Below the pieces are notes generated by a model. That model searched no databases. It had not been told where the DNA came from and was given only the letters and a program-made list of their open reading frames with translations. Positions 7,697 through 16,492 of a stretch of DNA of 64,000 nucleotides are shown here, piece by piece. Source of the stretch: Streptomyces sp. NBC_00102 (GTDB lineage: Bacteria > Actinomycetota > Actinomycetes > Streptomycetales > Streptomycetaceae); NCBI RefSeq assembly GCF_026343115.1, contig NZ_JAPEMC010000001.1, positions 5,807,001 to 5,871,000 of the forward strand, given 5' to 3'. A program made the translations under genes and the position numbers. Every line of letters starts with the position of its first letter. Position 1 is the first letter of the stretch.

Positions 7697-9342
7697 GACC
7701 GGCCTCCGTGCTGCTCGTTCGGGGTACTGGGCAGAGGCGGAACGCCGGGGGGCGCCACCTCGGGGGGAGCGGTGTCCGGACGGGGCCGCGCCTCGTCCGC
7801 GCCGAGGGCGGCGCGTCCGCGCAGGGTGCCGGAGACCACGCTGGAGATCGACGCGCGGGCCGCTTCCGGCGTCCACGGCGCGGACTCGGGGGCGGAGCGC
7901 GCCCGGGGCGCCGAGTGCCGAGGCGCCTGCGGCGACGCGGCCTCCGGAGCGTACGGGGGGCGGGCCGGGCTCCGCCGGTTGCGGCGGCGGGGAAGGCCCG
8001 CGGTCTGCGGGGCGGCGTCCGGGGACGTTCCGGCCGGCACGGGGCCGTCGTCGTCCAGGTCCTCCGGGCGGGCGTGCTCGGCGAGTTCGCCGTCCCCGCC
8101 CGGCCACTGCCGGTCCCGTGCCGGGGGCCTCGGCGACTCCGGGGCGTCCGCCGGCAAGACCTCCGGGCGCCGGTGCGCCGGGACCCGCGCCGCCGGTTCG
8201 GTGAGCAGCCGGAACGGTACGAACATCACGGCACGGGTCCCGCCGTACGCGGAGGTGCCGCTCAGCTCCACGTTGAAACCGAGCTCACGGCTCCACCGGC
8301 CGACACAGGCCAGCCCGAGCCGGGGCACCGCGCCGAGCCGGGTCAGATCCAGGTCGTCGTGGAGCTGGCCCCGGGCTTGCTCCAGCACGTCCGGCGGCAT
8401 GCCGAGCCCGGCGTCGTCGATCTCGACCACCGCACCCGCGCCCACCTCCCGGACATTGACGATGACTTGGGAGCGAGAGGGTGAGAACACCGTGGCGTTC
8501 TCGAGGAGTTCGGCGATGGCGTGCATCAGCCCCTCGGCCGCCGGGGGCGCCGCGTACAGGGTCTGCCCGCCGTGCACCTCGATCCGCCCGAACTCCACGA
8601 TCCGCGACTGCGCGCCGCGTACGCAGTCGTACAGCGAGACCGGCCGGGTCTCGCGGCGCGCGGGCCAGATCCCGCACATCACCAGGAGCGTCTGCGCCTT
8701 GCGGGTCATCTGGGAGGCCGCGTGGTCGGCCTTCATCACCTCGGCCATCAGGCGGGGGTCGTCCAGGGAGCGTTCGACCTGGTCCAGCACCTGCTGCTGC
8801 ACCGTGGCCATCACGTGCATGGTGCGCGCCACCGACTCGAAGGCGGCCATCACCGAGTCGCGCAGGACACGTTCGCGGTGCACCGCCTCGTCCGAGCCGA
8901 GCACCTCCACCACGGACTCCAGCGACCGTGCGAACTCCTCGCCGGTCTCGCGCGGCTTGCGCAGCGCGCCCGGCGCTGCGTCCACCCGCTGTCCGGTGCG
9001 CAGCAGTTCGACGATGGCCGGTACGCGAACCTGGGAGAGGTGCGCCACCTCCGCGTCCCGCGCGAGGGCGAGCGCCGCCACCTCGGCGCGCCGCTCGCGC
9101 TCGGTGTCCAGCTTCCGGGCGAGCAGCACCACCGGGGCGAGCAGCAGTACGGCGACCGCGACACCGCTCACCGCCACGAGGCGCCGCGCGTCGTCGGTGA
9201 GAGTCGAGGCGGCCACCGCGCACCCGGCCGCGAGGACGGCGGCGGCGGGCCAGACCACGGCGGGTCGGAACGGCGTCCCGCTCCCCGGCCGGGCGGTCCG
9301 TTTCGTGCGGCGGTTCACTCCGTCGTGCGGCGGGCTCACCAC
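7693..9342 (-). CDS. cvnA: Conservon sensor histidine-kinase-like protein CvnA
   Basis: Membrane sensor of conservon 1, 549 residues. Two hydrophobic segments lie near 28-48 and 55-76 with only a few residues between them, so there is almost no external sensor domain. A helical dimerisation-like region follows, then an ATPase domain with N-box ELLENA (279-284) and G-box DDAGLG (309-314). The last 170 residues are proline/arginine-rich and look disordered. CvnA proteins resemble histidine kinases but signal through CvnB-D rather than a paired response regulator. The GTG at 9342 is chosen because the adjacent codons give the first conserved residues. It heads the operon. Confidence 0.9.
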   Translation of the reverse strand: MVSPPHDGVNRRTKRTARPGSGTPFRPAVVWPAAAVLAAGCAVAASTLTDDARRLVAVSGVAVAVLLLAPVVLLARKLDTERERRAEVAALALARDAEVAHLSQVRVPAIVELLRTGQRVDAAPGALRKPRETGEEFARSLESVVEVLGSDEAVHRERVLRDSVMAAFESVARTMHVMATVQQQVLDQVERSLDDPRLMAEVMKADHAASQMTRKAQTLLVMCGIWPARRETRPVSLYDCVRGAQSRIVEFGRIEVHGGQTLYAAPPAAEGLMHAIAELLENATVFSPSRSQVIVNVREVGAGAVVEIDDAGLGMPPDVLEQARGQLHDDLDLTRLGAVPRLGLACVGRWSRELGFNVELSGTSAYGGTRAVMFVPFRLLTEPAARVPAHRRPEVLPADAPESPRPPARDRQWPGGDGELAEHARPEDLDDDGPVPAGTSPDAAPQTAGLPRRRNRRSPARPPYAPEAASPQAPRHSAPRARSAPESAPWTPEAARASISSVVSGTLRGRAALGADEARPRPDTAPPEVAPPGVPPLPSTPNEQHGGRS

Positions 9343-10024
9343 GACGGCCTCGTCCCGACGGCCTTGCAGAACACAGCGCCAGCCACGAGGAATGGACCCT
9401 TCCAGGACACGTCGGACTCCCTTGCGAGATCAAAGGCATGCAGAGCCTAGACCAACCGGTCTGATTTCCAAGCGGGGAGCCGAAGAAAGATCGTCAAGGT
9501 GGCGCAAGAAATGGCGACTTGTCGCACTCGTTCCTGCGGAATTCGCCATCGGGCCCTGTCGGTCGGCTCGTTCCCCGGCCCGTTCCCCGGCGCGGTCCCT
9601 GTGCGATTCCGGTGCGATCCCGGTGCGTCCCGCCGCACCCTCGGGACGCGGCGGAATTCGGCACGTGCAGACGTCTTGTCACTGAGTGACACCCGGTCCT
9701 ACTCTCCATTCTGACTGGTCAGTAACTAACCGTTCCCCGCGCCCGGTCGGGGTTCACGGGGCGCCGAACGGAGCAACCCTCCGGAGCGTTCCCGTCGCCA
9801 GGCCGTCGCGTCAGCAGTCCCCGAACCACCCGTCCGGTCCAGCCCTCACACACCCCCACATCCCGGTACGGAATCAGGGTTCCGGGTGCTCTCCCGCCAC
9901 GTACTCCCGTCGATGCCGCGCGCCCCGGCGCGTACGCACCGCACGGGCGGACACCGCCGGAGACGCACCGGCACCGGGAGCCGAGCGACATCTCGCCCTT
10001 CCCCCGAACCAAGGAGTGAGCCGC
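9343..10024. other. Divergent regulatory region between conservon 1 and the lipase
   Basis: No gene is supported here; the open frames show no family features. Besides the two palindromes listed separately, an AGACC-AACC-GGTCT dyad lies at 9449-9462, about 110 bases ahead of cvnA. The rest (9730-10010) probably holds the lipase leader and shows nothing else recognisable. Confidence 0.55.
9678..9723. promoter_or_regulatory. Two palindromic operator candidates
   Basis: GTCACTGAGTGAC (9678-9690) is a perfect 6-1-6 dyad. ACTGGTCAGT (9714-9723) is a second dyad with 4-bp arms, or CTGAC-TG-GTCAG at 9711-9722. They lie 24 bases apart between divergent genes and look like TetR or GntR-class sites. 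No cognate regulator is adjacent. Confidence 0.35.
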
Positions 10025-11431
10025 GTGGAGCAACCGAGAACAGCCCGTTTCCCCCGCCCGTCCCTGCGGGCGCCGAGCCGCGTCCGTGCCGCCCGGCGTG
10101 GAACCGCGGGGGTGATCACCGGGCGGCTGCTGGCCGCCGGGATCGCCGCGGCGGCCTGCCTGGGCGCCCAGACGCTCCCCGCCTCGGCCGCCACGGCCCC
10201 GGTGGTCTCCCGGGGCGTGGAGATCCCGGCCTTCTACACCCCGCCCCAGACCCTGCCCGCCGCGAACGGCACGCTCGTGCGCACCGAGTCCCTCCCGCTG
10301 GCGCTGAGCCTGCCCAGCGTGGGCGGCCCGCTGCCGGGCAAGGCGACCAGGCTCATGTACAAGTCCACCGACTCCAACGGCCTTCCGGTGGCCGTGACCG
10401 GGGCCTACATCGAGCCGACGGCCGGCTGGAAGGGGAGCGGCCCCCGTCCGCTCGTCGCCCTGGCGCCCGGCACGATGGGGCAGGGCGACCAGTGCGCGGC
10501 CTCGCTGGGACTCCAGAACCCGATCACGCTCAACGGCGACACGGTGTCCGTCGGTTACGAGGACCTCTCCATCTACCGGCTGCTGGCAGCGGGTACCGCC
10601 GTGGTCGTCACCGACTACGCGGGCCTCGGAGCCACCGACCGGCTGCACACCTACGTCAGCCGGGTCGACGGCGGCCACGCGCTCCTCGACGCCGCCCGCG
10701 CGGCACGCGGAGTGAGCGGGGCGTCCATCACCGCCGCCTCACCCGTGGGGCTCTACGGCTACAGCCAGGGCGGCGGCGCCAGCGCCTCGGCCGCCGAGCT
10801 CCAGCCCACCTACGCCCCCGACGTCAAACTGGCCGGTGCCTACGTCGGCGCACCCCCGGCCGACCTGACCGCCACCATCAAGGGGATCGACGGCAGCGCC
10901 CTCGCCGGAGCCCTGGGATGGTCCCTGAACGGCTTCCTCCAGACCGACCCGTCCCTCCGGCCCATCGCGGACGCCCAGATCAACGCGGCCGGCAAGGCGG
11001 CCCTCGCCGATCTCTCCACGATGTGCACCGGCGACGCGCTCTTCGGCTACGGCTTCAAGAAGAGCAGCTCCTGGACGACCAGCGGCAAGTCCCTGAGCCA
11101 GCTCGTCGACACCATCCCGGCGCTGAAGACCACGCTCGACGCGCAGCGCATCGGCAACCTCAAGCCCGCCACTCCGGTACGCGTGGCCACCGGCATCCAG
11201 GACGACATCGTCCCGCACGCCCAGGCGCGCCAACTCGCCGTCGACTGGTGCGGCAAGGGCGCCAACGTCACCTACGACGCCATCATCCTGCCCAACCTCG
11301 GGGACAAGATCGTCACCAACCACCTGGTCCCGCTCCTCACCGACCAGGGCGACGCCATCTCCTGGCTGACCGACCGGCTCGCGGGCAAGTCCGTGAGCTC
11401 CAACTGCTGGACCATGCCCCTCCAGCCCTGA
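10025..11431 (+). CDS. Secreted lipase/esterase of the fungal LIP type
   Basis: Secreted alpha/beta-hydrolase of 468 residues. The N-terminus has many arginines, then a hydrophobic core (AGIAAAACLGAQTL) and a likely signal-peptidase site after ALPASAA-like residues near 56-60. The nucleophile elbow is GYSQGG with Ser247, and the body matches the secretory lipase family (Candida LIP type) that cleaves acylglycerols or other esters. The frame is open upstream to 9686, but GTG 10025 is preceded by AAGGAG at the right spacing and starts a proper signal peptide. A strong hairpin follows the gene, so it is monocistronic. Confidence 0.85.
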   Translation: MEQPRTARFPRPSLRAPSRVRAARRGTAGVITGRLLAAGIAAAACLGAQTLPASAATAPVVSRGVEIPAFYTPPQTLPAANGTLVRTESLPLALSLPSVGGPLPGKATRLMYKSTDSNGLPVAVTGAYIEPTAGWKGSGPRPLVALAPGTMGQGDQCAASLGLQNPITLNGDTVSVGYEDLSIYRLLAAGTAVVVTDYAGLGATDRLHTYVSRVDGGHALLDAARAARGVSGASITAASPVGLYGYSQGGGASASAAELQPTYAPDVKLAGAYVGAPPADLTATIKGIDGSALAGALGWSLNGFLQTDPSLRPIADAQINAAGKAALADLSTMCTGDALFGYGFKKSSSWTTSGKSLSQLVDTIPALKTTLDAQRIGNLKPATPVRVATGIQDDIVPHAQARQLAVDWCGKGANVTYDAIILPNLGDKIVTNHLVPLLTDQGDAISWLTDRLAGKSVSSNCWTMPLQP

Positions 11432-11448
11432 TCCCGTACGCACACACG

Positions 11449-11484
11449 CCGAGGGTCCCCCCGCCCGTGCGGAGGGACCCTCGG
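11449..11484. terminator. Terminator hairpin between lipase and methyltransferase
   Basis: An 11-bp perfect stem, CCGAGGGTCCC (11449-11459) with GGGACCCTCGG (11474-11484), in the convergent gap; it could serve both genes. Confidence 0.8.
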
Positions 11485-11520
11485 TGTGCCGCGTTCACGG
11501 CAAGGTGGTGCGGGGGAGCG

Positions 11521-12309
11521 TCAGGGCTTGCGCGCGACCAGACCCCACTGGTCGACGCCGGGGCCCTCGGGCTCGCCGTCGGGGCGCCAGTACGTGATGG
11601 AGAGGAAGCCGGGGTCGACCAGCTCCAGACCCTCGGCGCAGCCGGTGATCTCCTCGGGCTCGCGCACCAGGTAGGGCGGGTTGTCGCCCGAGTCGTACGC
11701 GTCCTGGGCCGCGAGGGTCTCCGAAGTCTTGATGGTGTCGCAGATGACCAGGTAACTACCCGACGGCATCCGGGACATGTACGACTGGACCACCTTGATC
11801 CCGTCGTCGGGGAGCAGGTGTCCCAGCGTCGACAGGAGCAGCACGGCCACCGGCTCGTCGAGGTTCAGGGTCTTCGCCGCCTCGTCCACCACGGCGTCCG
11901 TGTTGGTGAGGTCCTCGTCCACGAAGGCCGTCGCACCCTCGGGCGAGCTGGTCAGCAGCGCGGCGGCGTGCACCAGCACGATGGGGTCGTTGTCCACGTA
12001 CACGATCCGGGAGGACGGATCGATGGACTGCGCGACCTGGTGGGTGCTGTTCTCCACCGGCAGGCCGGTGCCGACGTCCAGGAACTGGCGGACGCCCAGG
12101 CCGCCGAGGTGGCGGATCGCCCTCGCCTGGAAGGCGCGTGACGCCTTCGCGATGGCGGCCGTGGCCGGGTAGGCGGCGGTGACCGCGTCCGCCAGCTCCC
12201 GGTCGACGGGGTAATTGTCCTTTCCGCCCAGCCATGCGTTCCACACCCGCGCGGAGTGAGGTATGTCGGCACGGATCTTCTTGCGGAACTCAACGTCGTC
12301 AGGGGCCAT
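11521..12309 (-). CDS. SAM-dependent methyltransferase (DUF574/Methyltransf_19 type)
   Basis: Cytosolic protein of 262 residues, of the class abundant in Streptomyces and annotated as S-adenosyl methyltransferase. The opening IPHSARVWNAWLGGKDNYPVD is the family hallmark (first 20: IPHSARVWNAWLGGKDNYPV, near residues 16-35). The nucleotide-binding region carries FLDVGTGLP near 80-88 and IVYVDNDPIV near 105. No substrate is known for this family. It stands alone between a terminator and a 480-base gap. The ATG at 12309 is directly supported by the family start. Confidence 0.85.
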   Translation of the reverse strand: MAPDDVEFRKKIRADIPHSARVWNAWLGGKDNYPVDRELADAVTAAYPATAAIAKASRAFQARAIRHLGGLGVRQFLDVGTGLPVENSTHQVAQSIDPSSRIVYVDNDPIVLVHAAALLTSSPEGATAFVDEDLTNTDAVVDEAAKTLNLDEPVAVLLLSTLGHLLPDDGIKVVQSYMSRMPSGSYLVICDTIKTSETLAAQDAYDSGDNPPYLVREPEEITGCAEGLELVDPGFLSITYWRPDGEPEGPGVDQWGLVARKP

Positions 12310-12791
12310 CGGAATCTCCTACTCGCGCTTCAACGGGTGCAGTTGGCCGGAGCCCCGGTTGCCCGCACGGCATGACCGTACCTCCCCGAAGGCGCGCGCG
12401 CTGCCCAGGTCAGACACCAAGTCGCAGGAGAGCGAAGGTGCTTGTCGGAACCTCGGAAAGGGCCCGTGCGGCTGCCCGGCCCGGAAGGCGCGATCCGGGG
12501 GGATTTGTCGCGCTCGCCACCGCGAGTGTCGGAGTAGGCGCGTGGGCCGGCGGCCGGAAGCGCGTCAGGGAGAGAGGGTGCGGGCGCGGGTCACGGCCGT
12601 GGCCGTAGCCGTCGGCGCGGGACAGGATGGGCCGAGGTCGTCGCGGGACCGGTGAACTCGGTTCGTGCGAAGGTGTGGTGGGTGTATTCGGGCCCTTCGG
12701 AACCATCCGGCCACGGAGTCCGGTTCCGCCCTCTTTCGCGTGCTGCCGGACCGCGAGCACCCTTCCCGCAGGACGTCGACCGGGGGGCGCC
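12310..12791. other. Noncoding gap, nothing recognised
   Basis: A 482-base divergent region upstream of the methyltransferase and the Beta-family gene. The overlapping open frames are arginine/proline-rich shadows. No clear operator or RNA structure was found. Confidence 0.5.
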
Positions 12792-13862
12792 ATGCCGAAG
12801 CTTCGTTACGTTCCCGTACTGCCGATACGTCGTCACGCCGCCGAGGCGTTCCGCGACCTCCGGCCGGAGATCCGCGACGAGGTCACACCCCTGTGGAGCC
12901 TGCCGCCCCATCCCGGAACGCGAGGCCCCAGGCTGGCCGCAGCCGTACGCGCGGAGATCGCGGCGGTGAGCAGGGTCCGGGCCCGGGGCCTCGCATGGCT
13001 CGACGCCCCCCTCGCCGACCGGGAGCAGATCCCCGTACTCGCCGACGTGTTCGCGCAGTACATCGAGTTCGGAGGATTCTGCCCGGTCACGGGCCCGCTC
13101 CGGCCCACCGGACAGCAGGCCGCCGCCCGTACGCTCGCCGTGGACTGCGGTCGCGCTCTCGGCGTCCGGGTCGAGGTTCCCGGTGAGTGGAACCCCGAAC
13201 TGACCGAGGCGGTCGCCCGCCTGCTCGAACGGATCGGCGACGGCGTGAAGATCGAGCTGCTGATCGATCTCGGCGGTGTCCTCGCCGACCGGCCCGGCAT
13301 CCCCAAGGACGCGCTGCGCGCCCTCGACGCCCTGGTCCCGCTCGCCGACTGGCGCTCCGTCGTCATCATCGGCGGAGGATTCCCCCGGGTGACCGCCGAG
13401 ATGCTGGTCCGGGGCGTACGGGAGGAGCCCCGCCGGGACTGGCGGCTCTGGCACGAGATACGGCGGAACCTCGCCGGCCGCCTCCCCGCCCTCGGGTTCG
13501 GGGACTACGGGGTCCAGCCGGCCGTCGCCCTCGCCCGCCCGGACCAGGGGGGAGGTCCGGACTGGGGGTACCTGCGCTACACCACGGACCGGAGTTACGC
13601 GCTGGTGAGGACGGCGCACAGCGGACCGGACCGGGCGAAGACCAACCGTGAGGCCGCACGTGAACTCCTCCGGCTCCCCGACTTCCGTGGGGCGCTGGCC
13701 AGTTCGGGGGAGACCTGGCTGCGCGACTGCGCCCGCGCCCTGACCCACCCGGCCGTGAGCGCCGGCTCGGACGGCCCGGGGACGGGGAACCCGGCCACCT
13801 GGCTGCGGGTGGGCAACGTCCAGCACATGACCCATGTGGTCCGGAGCCTGGCGGGGTTGTGA
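12792..13862 (+). CDS. Beta-family protein (Beta_protein domain)
   Basis: A 356-residue protein resembling the Beta protein family, named after a phage T4-like protein and found in scattered bacteria and phages. Supporting features are the opening YVPVLPIRRHAAEAFRDL, the ITPLWSLPPH-type segment near residues 34-43, the IELLIDLGGV strand and the closing WLRVGNVQHMTHVVRSL. The fold suggests a TIM-barrel-like enzyme but no activity is established. It is preceded by a long gap and may be an isolated acquired gene. The ATG at 12792 begins the conserved YVPVLxxR region. Its function is unknown; in other genomes the family often occurs in accessory regions. Confidence 0.7.
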   Translation: MPKLRYVPVLPIRRHAAEAFRDLRPEIRDEVTPLWSLPPHPGTRGPRLAAAVRAEIAAVSRVRARGLAWLDAPLADREQIPVLADVFAQYIEFGGFCPVTGPLRPTGQQAAARTLAVDCGRALGVRVEVPGEWNPELTEAVARLLERIGDGVKIELLIDLGGVLADRPGIPKDALRALDALVPLADWRSVVIIGGGFPRVTAEMLVRGVREEPRRDWRLWHEIRRNLAGRLPALGFGDYGVQPAVALARPDQGGGPDWGYLRYTTDRSYALVRTAHSGPDRAKTNREAARELLRLPDFRGALASSGETWLRDCARALTHPAVSAGSDGPGTGNPATWLRVGNVQHMTHVVRSLAGL

Positions 13863-13887
13863 GGCGTCCGGCCAGGCCCGTTTCGGC

Positions 13888-14436
13888 TCAACTCCGTTCG
13901 CCGGCACCGTCGCCGCGCGGGTCTTCCAACTCGGCGAGCCAGGTGGTGAGGAGGCTCTCCAGCTCGTCGGCCCGTGCCGGGGGCAGTGCGGCGAGGAGGC
14001 GCCGCTCGTTGTGCATGTGGTCGGTGAACGCCCGGTCGATGAGTTCGCGCCCCGGCACGGTGAGCGCCACGACCCGGCCCCGGCCGTCCCCGTCCCCCCG
14101 GCGCCGGGTCACCAGGCCCGACCGCTCCAGCCGGTCGATGCGCTTGGTCATCGCGCCGGTGGTCACCATGGTGTGCGCTGCCAGCTCCCCGGGAGCCCGT
14201 TCGTACGGGGCTCCGGCCCGGCGCAGCGCGGCGAGGACGTCGAACTCGCCCTCGCTGAGGCCGTAGCGCTGGTACACCACGCACAACTCCCGGGTGAGCA
14301 GGGCGGCGAGACGGTGCAGTCGGCCGATCACGGCCTGCGGGCCGACGTCGAGGTCGGGGCGCTCACGGCGCCAGGCGGCCTGGATGCGGGCCACGTGGTC
14401 GAGCGGCGGGTCCTGGTGCTCGTGGGGCTGCTGCAT
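13888..14436 (-). CDS. MarR-family transcriptional regulator
   Basis: A 182-residue winged-helix regulator. The DNA-binding core runs from GLSEGEFDVLAALRRAGAPY (near 73-92) through TTGAMTKRIDRLERSGLVTR to the wing RRRGDGDGRGRVVALT. It is transcribed away from a DMT-type exporter, with a perfect 22-base palindrome filling the gap, so it very likely represses that exporter and itself until a ligand binds. A paralogue with the same N-terminal layout (RPELD, GLS-x2-FDVL) lies at 28853-29413. Confidence 0.9.
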   Translation of the reverse strand: MQQPHEHQDPPLDHVARIQAAWRRERPDLDVGPQAVIGRLHRLAALLTRELCVVYQRYGLSEGEFDVLAALRRAGAPYERAPGELAAHTMVTTGAMTKRIDRLERSGLVTRRRGDGDGRGRVVALTVPGRELIDRAFTDHMHNERRLLAALPPARADELESLLTTWLAELEDPRGDGAGERS

Positions 14437-14451
14437 GACCCCACTCTAGCG

Positions 14452-14473
14452 ATTAGCTTCCTGGGAAGCTAAT
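14452..14473. promoter_or_regulatory. Perfect palindrome, probable MarR operator
   Basis: ATTAGCTTCC and GGAAGCTAAT, two 10-bp arms around TG, end at the base before the DMT gene start. A second 12-bp palindrome, CTTCCATGGAAG (14478-14489), repeats the TTCC/GGAA half-sites inside the first codons. Binding would block the divergent promoters. Confidence 0.75.
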
Positions 14474-15403
14474 ATGTCTTCCATGGAAGCCAATCTGCGA
14501 GAGGTGGGCACCGCCGCGGTGGCACCCGTGGCCTGGGGCACCACCTACTACGTCACCCGCCACTACCTCCCCGCCGGAAACCCGCTCTGGGGAGCCGCGC
14601 TGCGCGCCCTGCCCGCCGGGTGCCTGCTGATGCTCCTCGCCCGGACCAGGCCCAGGGGCGAGTGGTTGTGGCGGTCCGCGGTGCTGGGGCTGCTGAACAC
14701 CAGCGCCTTCTTCGTGCTCGTCTACATCGCCGCGCAGCGGCTGGCCACCAGCACCGCGTCCACGGTGATGGCGCTCTCCCCGCTGGTCATGACGGTGACC
14801 GCCTGGGCCCTGCTCGCCCAGCGCCCCCGCGCCGCCCATCTGGCGGCGGGCGTGACCGGGCTCGCCGGGGTGGTGCTGATGATGTGGGGCCGTGCCGGCG
14901 GCAGCGGGACCGGCGGTCTGATCGCCTCGGTCGCCGCCATGCTGGTCTCCTCCGTCGGGTACGTGCTCTCCCAGCGCTGGGACTCCGGCGCGGGGGTCCT
15001 CGCCACCACCGCCTGGCAGCTCTGCTTCGGCGGGGTGCTCCTGCTGGTGGCGGCGGTCGTCTCCGAGGGGGCGCCGCCACCGGTGGACGCCGGCGCGCTC
15101 CTGGCGTTCGGATACGTCACCGTGGTCGCCACCGCGCTCGCCTTCCTCGCCTGGTTCGCCGCCCTGCGCAGGCTGCCCGCCGCCACGGTCGGCCTCATCG
15201 GCCTCCTCAACCCGGTCACCGGCGTCCTGCTCGGCACGGTCCTGGCCGCGGAGAGCCTCACCGGCCGCCGGCTCGCCGGGATGGGGCTGATCCTCGCGGG
15301 AGTCCTGCTCGCCAGGCCGCGCGGGACGCACGACGCGGAAGGCGCGCCCGCCCGGCCGGGGCAGCCGTCCGGGCGGGCGGCCGCCCCGGCACGGGACGGG
15401 TGA
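14474..15403 (+). CDS. EamA/DMT-family exporter
   Basis: Ten-helix drug/metabolite transporter of 309 residues built from two EamA repeats. Typical features are TTYYVTRHYLPAGNPLWGAALRALPAG near residues 20-45 (first 20: TTYYVTRHYLPAGNPLWGAA) and STASTVMALSPLVM in the first half, with RLPAATVGLIGLLNPV in the second. Substrates in this family range from amino acids to toxic metabolites. Two starts are possible: ATG 14474, directly after the operator and so leaderless, or ATG 14483 inside the second palindrome. Neither has a ribosome binding site. It is probably controlled by the divergent MarR protein. Confidence 0.88.
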   Translation: MSSMEANLREVGTAAVAPVAWGTTYYVTRHYLPAGNPLWGAALRALPAGCLLMLLARTRPRGEWLWRSAVLGLLNTSAFFVLVYIAAQRLATSTASTVMALSPLVMTVTAWALLAQRPRAAHLAAGVTGLAGVVLMMWGRAGGSGTGGLIASVAAMLVSSVGYVLSQRWDSGAGVLATTAWQLCFGGVLLLVAAVVSEGAPPPVDAGALLAFGYVTVVATALAFLAWFAALRRLPAATVGLIGLLNPVTGVLLGTVLAAESLTGRRLAGMGLILAGVLLARPRGTHDAEGAPARPGQPSGRAAAPARDG

Positions 15404-15404
15404 G

Positions 15405-15484
15405 CGCCCCTCAGCCCTGCCCCTCGCTCCTCAGCCTCGCCGGACGCCCCTCAGCCCCGCCCCTCGCTCCTCAGCCCCGCCGGG
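15405..15484. repeat. 40-base tandem duplication at convergent gene ends
   Basis: Copies at 15405-15444 and 15445-15484 differ at three positions. Copy 2 contains the Rieske oxygenase stop codon and last codons; copy 1 is intergenic, right after the DMT exporter stop. Confidence 0.9.
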
Positions 15485-16490
15485 CGCCCGTCTGCTCCGC
15501 CGCTGCCGCCCGGTAGAGCCGGCGCAGCCGCACCACGCCCAGGTCGTGCTGATAGAGGTTCTCCCGCTGGTCCGCGTCGGCGGGCATCGCCTCCAGCATC
15601 GCCCGGTCCTGCTCCAGCACCTCCCAGTGGCGCTTCTCGATCAGCGTCCGGTAGAGGAACCGCCAGGACGACCGCTGCCAGTCCTCCACCCGCCGGTAAC
15701 GCCAGAAAAAGACACCGGAACGCCCCTCGTCGACCGGGCAGACCATGCCGACGATGCCGAACGGACCGCCGGGACCGGCGGACGGCGGGTACGGAATCGA
15801 CAGGTCGACCCAGTCCACACCGGTACGGCACAGCTCCACCCAGTCGAAGTTGACGCCCCGCTGGTCCGTCTTCTCGAAGAAGTAGCCCCGATCCGTCTCC
15901 CGGATGCGGAACTTGGCGGTGGTGTCCCCGTCGAACATCGTGTGCGAGTCGTGGTGGAGGAACGCCCCGTGCATCGGGTCGAGCAGGTTCTCCACCGCGT
16001 ACCGCCACGGCACGTCCCACTCCGCGTAGCAGAGGAAGGCCGACACTCCGTCTTCGGTGAGCGGCTCGGGGAGCGTCAGCTCCGGCGGCTCGGGGTGCTC
16101 CTCGTCGCCGAAGTACGCGAGGACCGCGCCCGCCACCTCCCGTACCGGCAGCGAGGCGACCAGCTTCTTCCCCTCCAGGCCGCACCCGGGAAGGCCGGGG
16201 ACGGAGGACACCGTGCCGTCGCCCTCCACCTCCACCCCGTGGTACCAGCAGGCGACCCGGTCGCCGAGGTGCTTGCCCAGCGACAGCGGCGCGCCCCGGT
16301 GCGGGCACCGGTCGGCCAGCATCGACAGGACGCCGTCCGAGCGGCGGAAGAGCAGCCACTGCTCGCCGAGCGCGGTCACCCGGCGCATCGCGCCCGGGGC
16401 GACGAAGTGCGAGGGGACGACCGGATGCCACTGGTTGCGCAGCCCCGTGGCGTAGACGTGGTCGGCGGTGGCGGAGGACGACAAGGTCAT
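15471..16490 (-). CDS. Rieske non-haem iron oxygenase, alpha subunit
   Basis: Terminal oxygenase of a two-component Rieske system, 339 residues. The [2Fe-2S] Rieske ligands are C62-P-H64 and C81-WY-H84. The mononuclear iron facial triad includes Asp171, His174 and His179 in NLLDPMHGAFLH, or their close equivalents. The VanB-like reductase encoded two genes upstream would supply electrons, so the pair resembles phthalate or vanillate-demethylase systems that hydroxylate or O-demethylate aromatics. ATG 16490 lies two bases after the stop of the small upstream gene; the longer frame into that gene is rejected. It is the last gene of the eleven-gene operon. Confidence 0.88.
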   Translation of the reverse strand: MTLSSSATADHVYATGLRNQWHPVVPSHFVAPGAMRRVTALGEQWLLFRRSDGVLSMLADRCPHRGAPLSLGKHLGDRVACWYHGVEVEGDGTVSSVPGLPGCGLEGKKLVASLPVREVAGAVLAYFGDEEHPEPPELTLPEPLTEDGVSAFLCYAEWDVPWRYAVENLLDPMHGAFLHHDSHTMFDGDTTAKFRIRETDRGYFFEKTDQRGVNFDWVELCRTGVDWVDLSIPYPPSAGPGGPFGIVGMVCPVDEGRSGVFFWRYRRVEDWQRSSWRFLYRTLIEKRHWEVLEQDRAMLEAMPADADQRENLYQHDLGVVRLRRLYRAAAAEQTGARRG

Positions 16491-16492
16491 GG

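Noticed and set aside
7697..8107. N-terminal extension of cvnB
   Set aside because: It lies inside cvnA in another frame, and the GTGA overlap at 7696 gives the natural start.
12410..12793. A 127-codon minus-strand frame in the gap before the Beta-family gene
   Set aside because: Arg/Pro-rich low complexity, no RBS and no family features.
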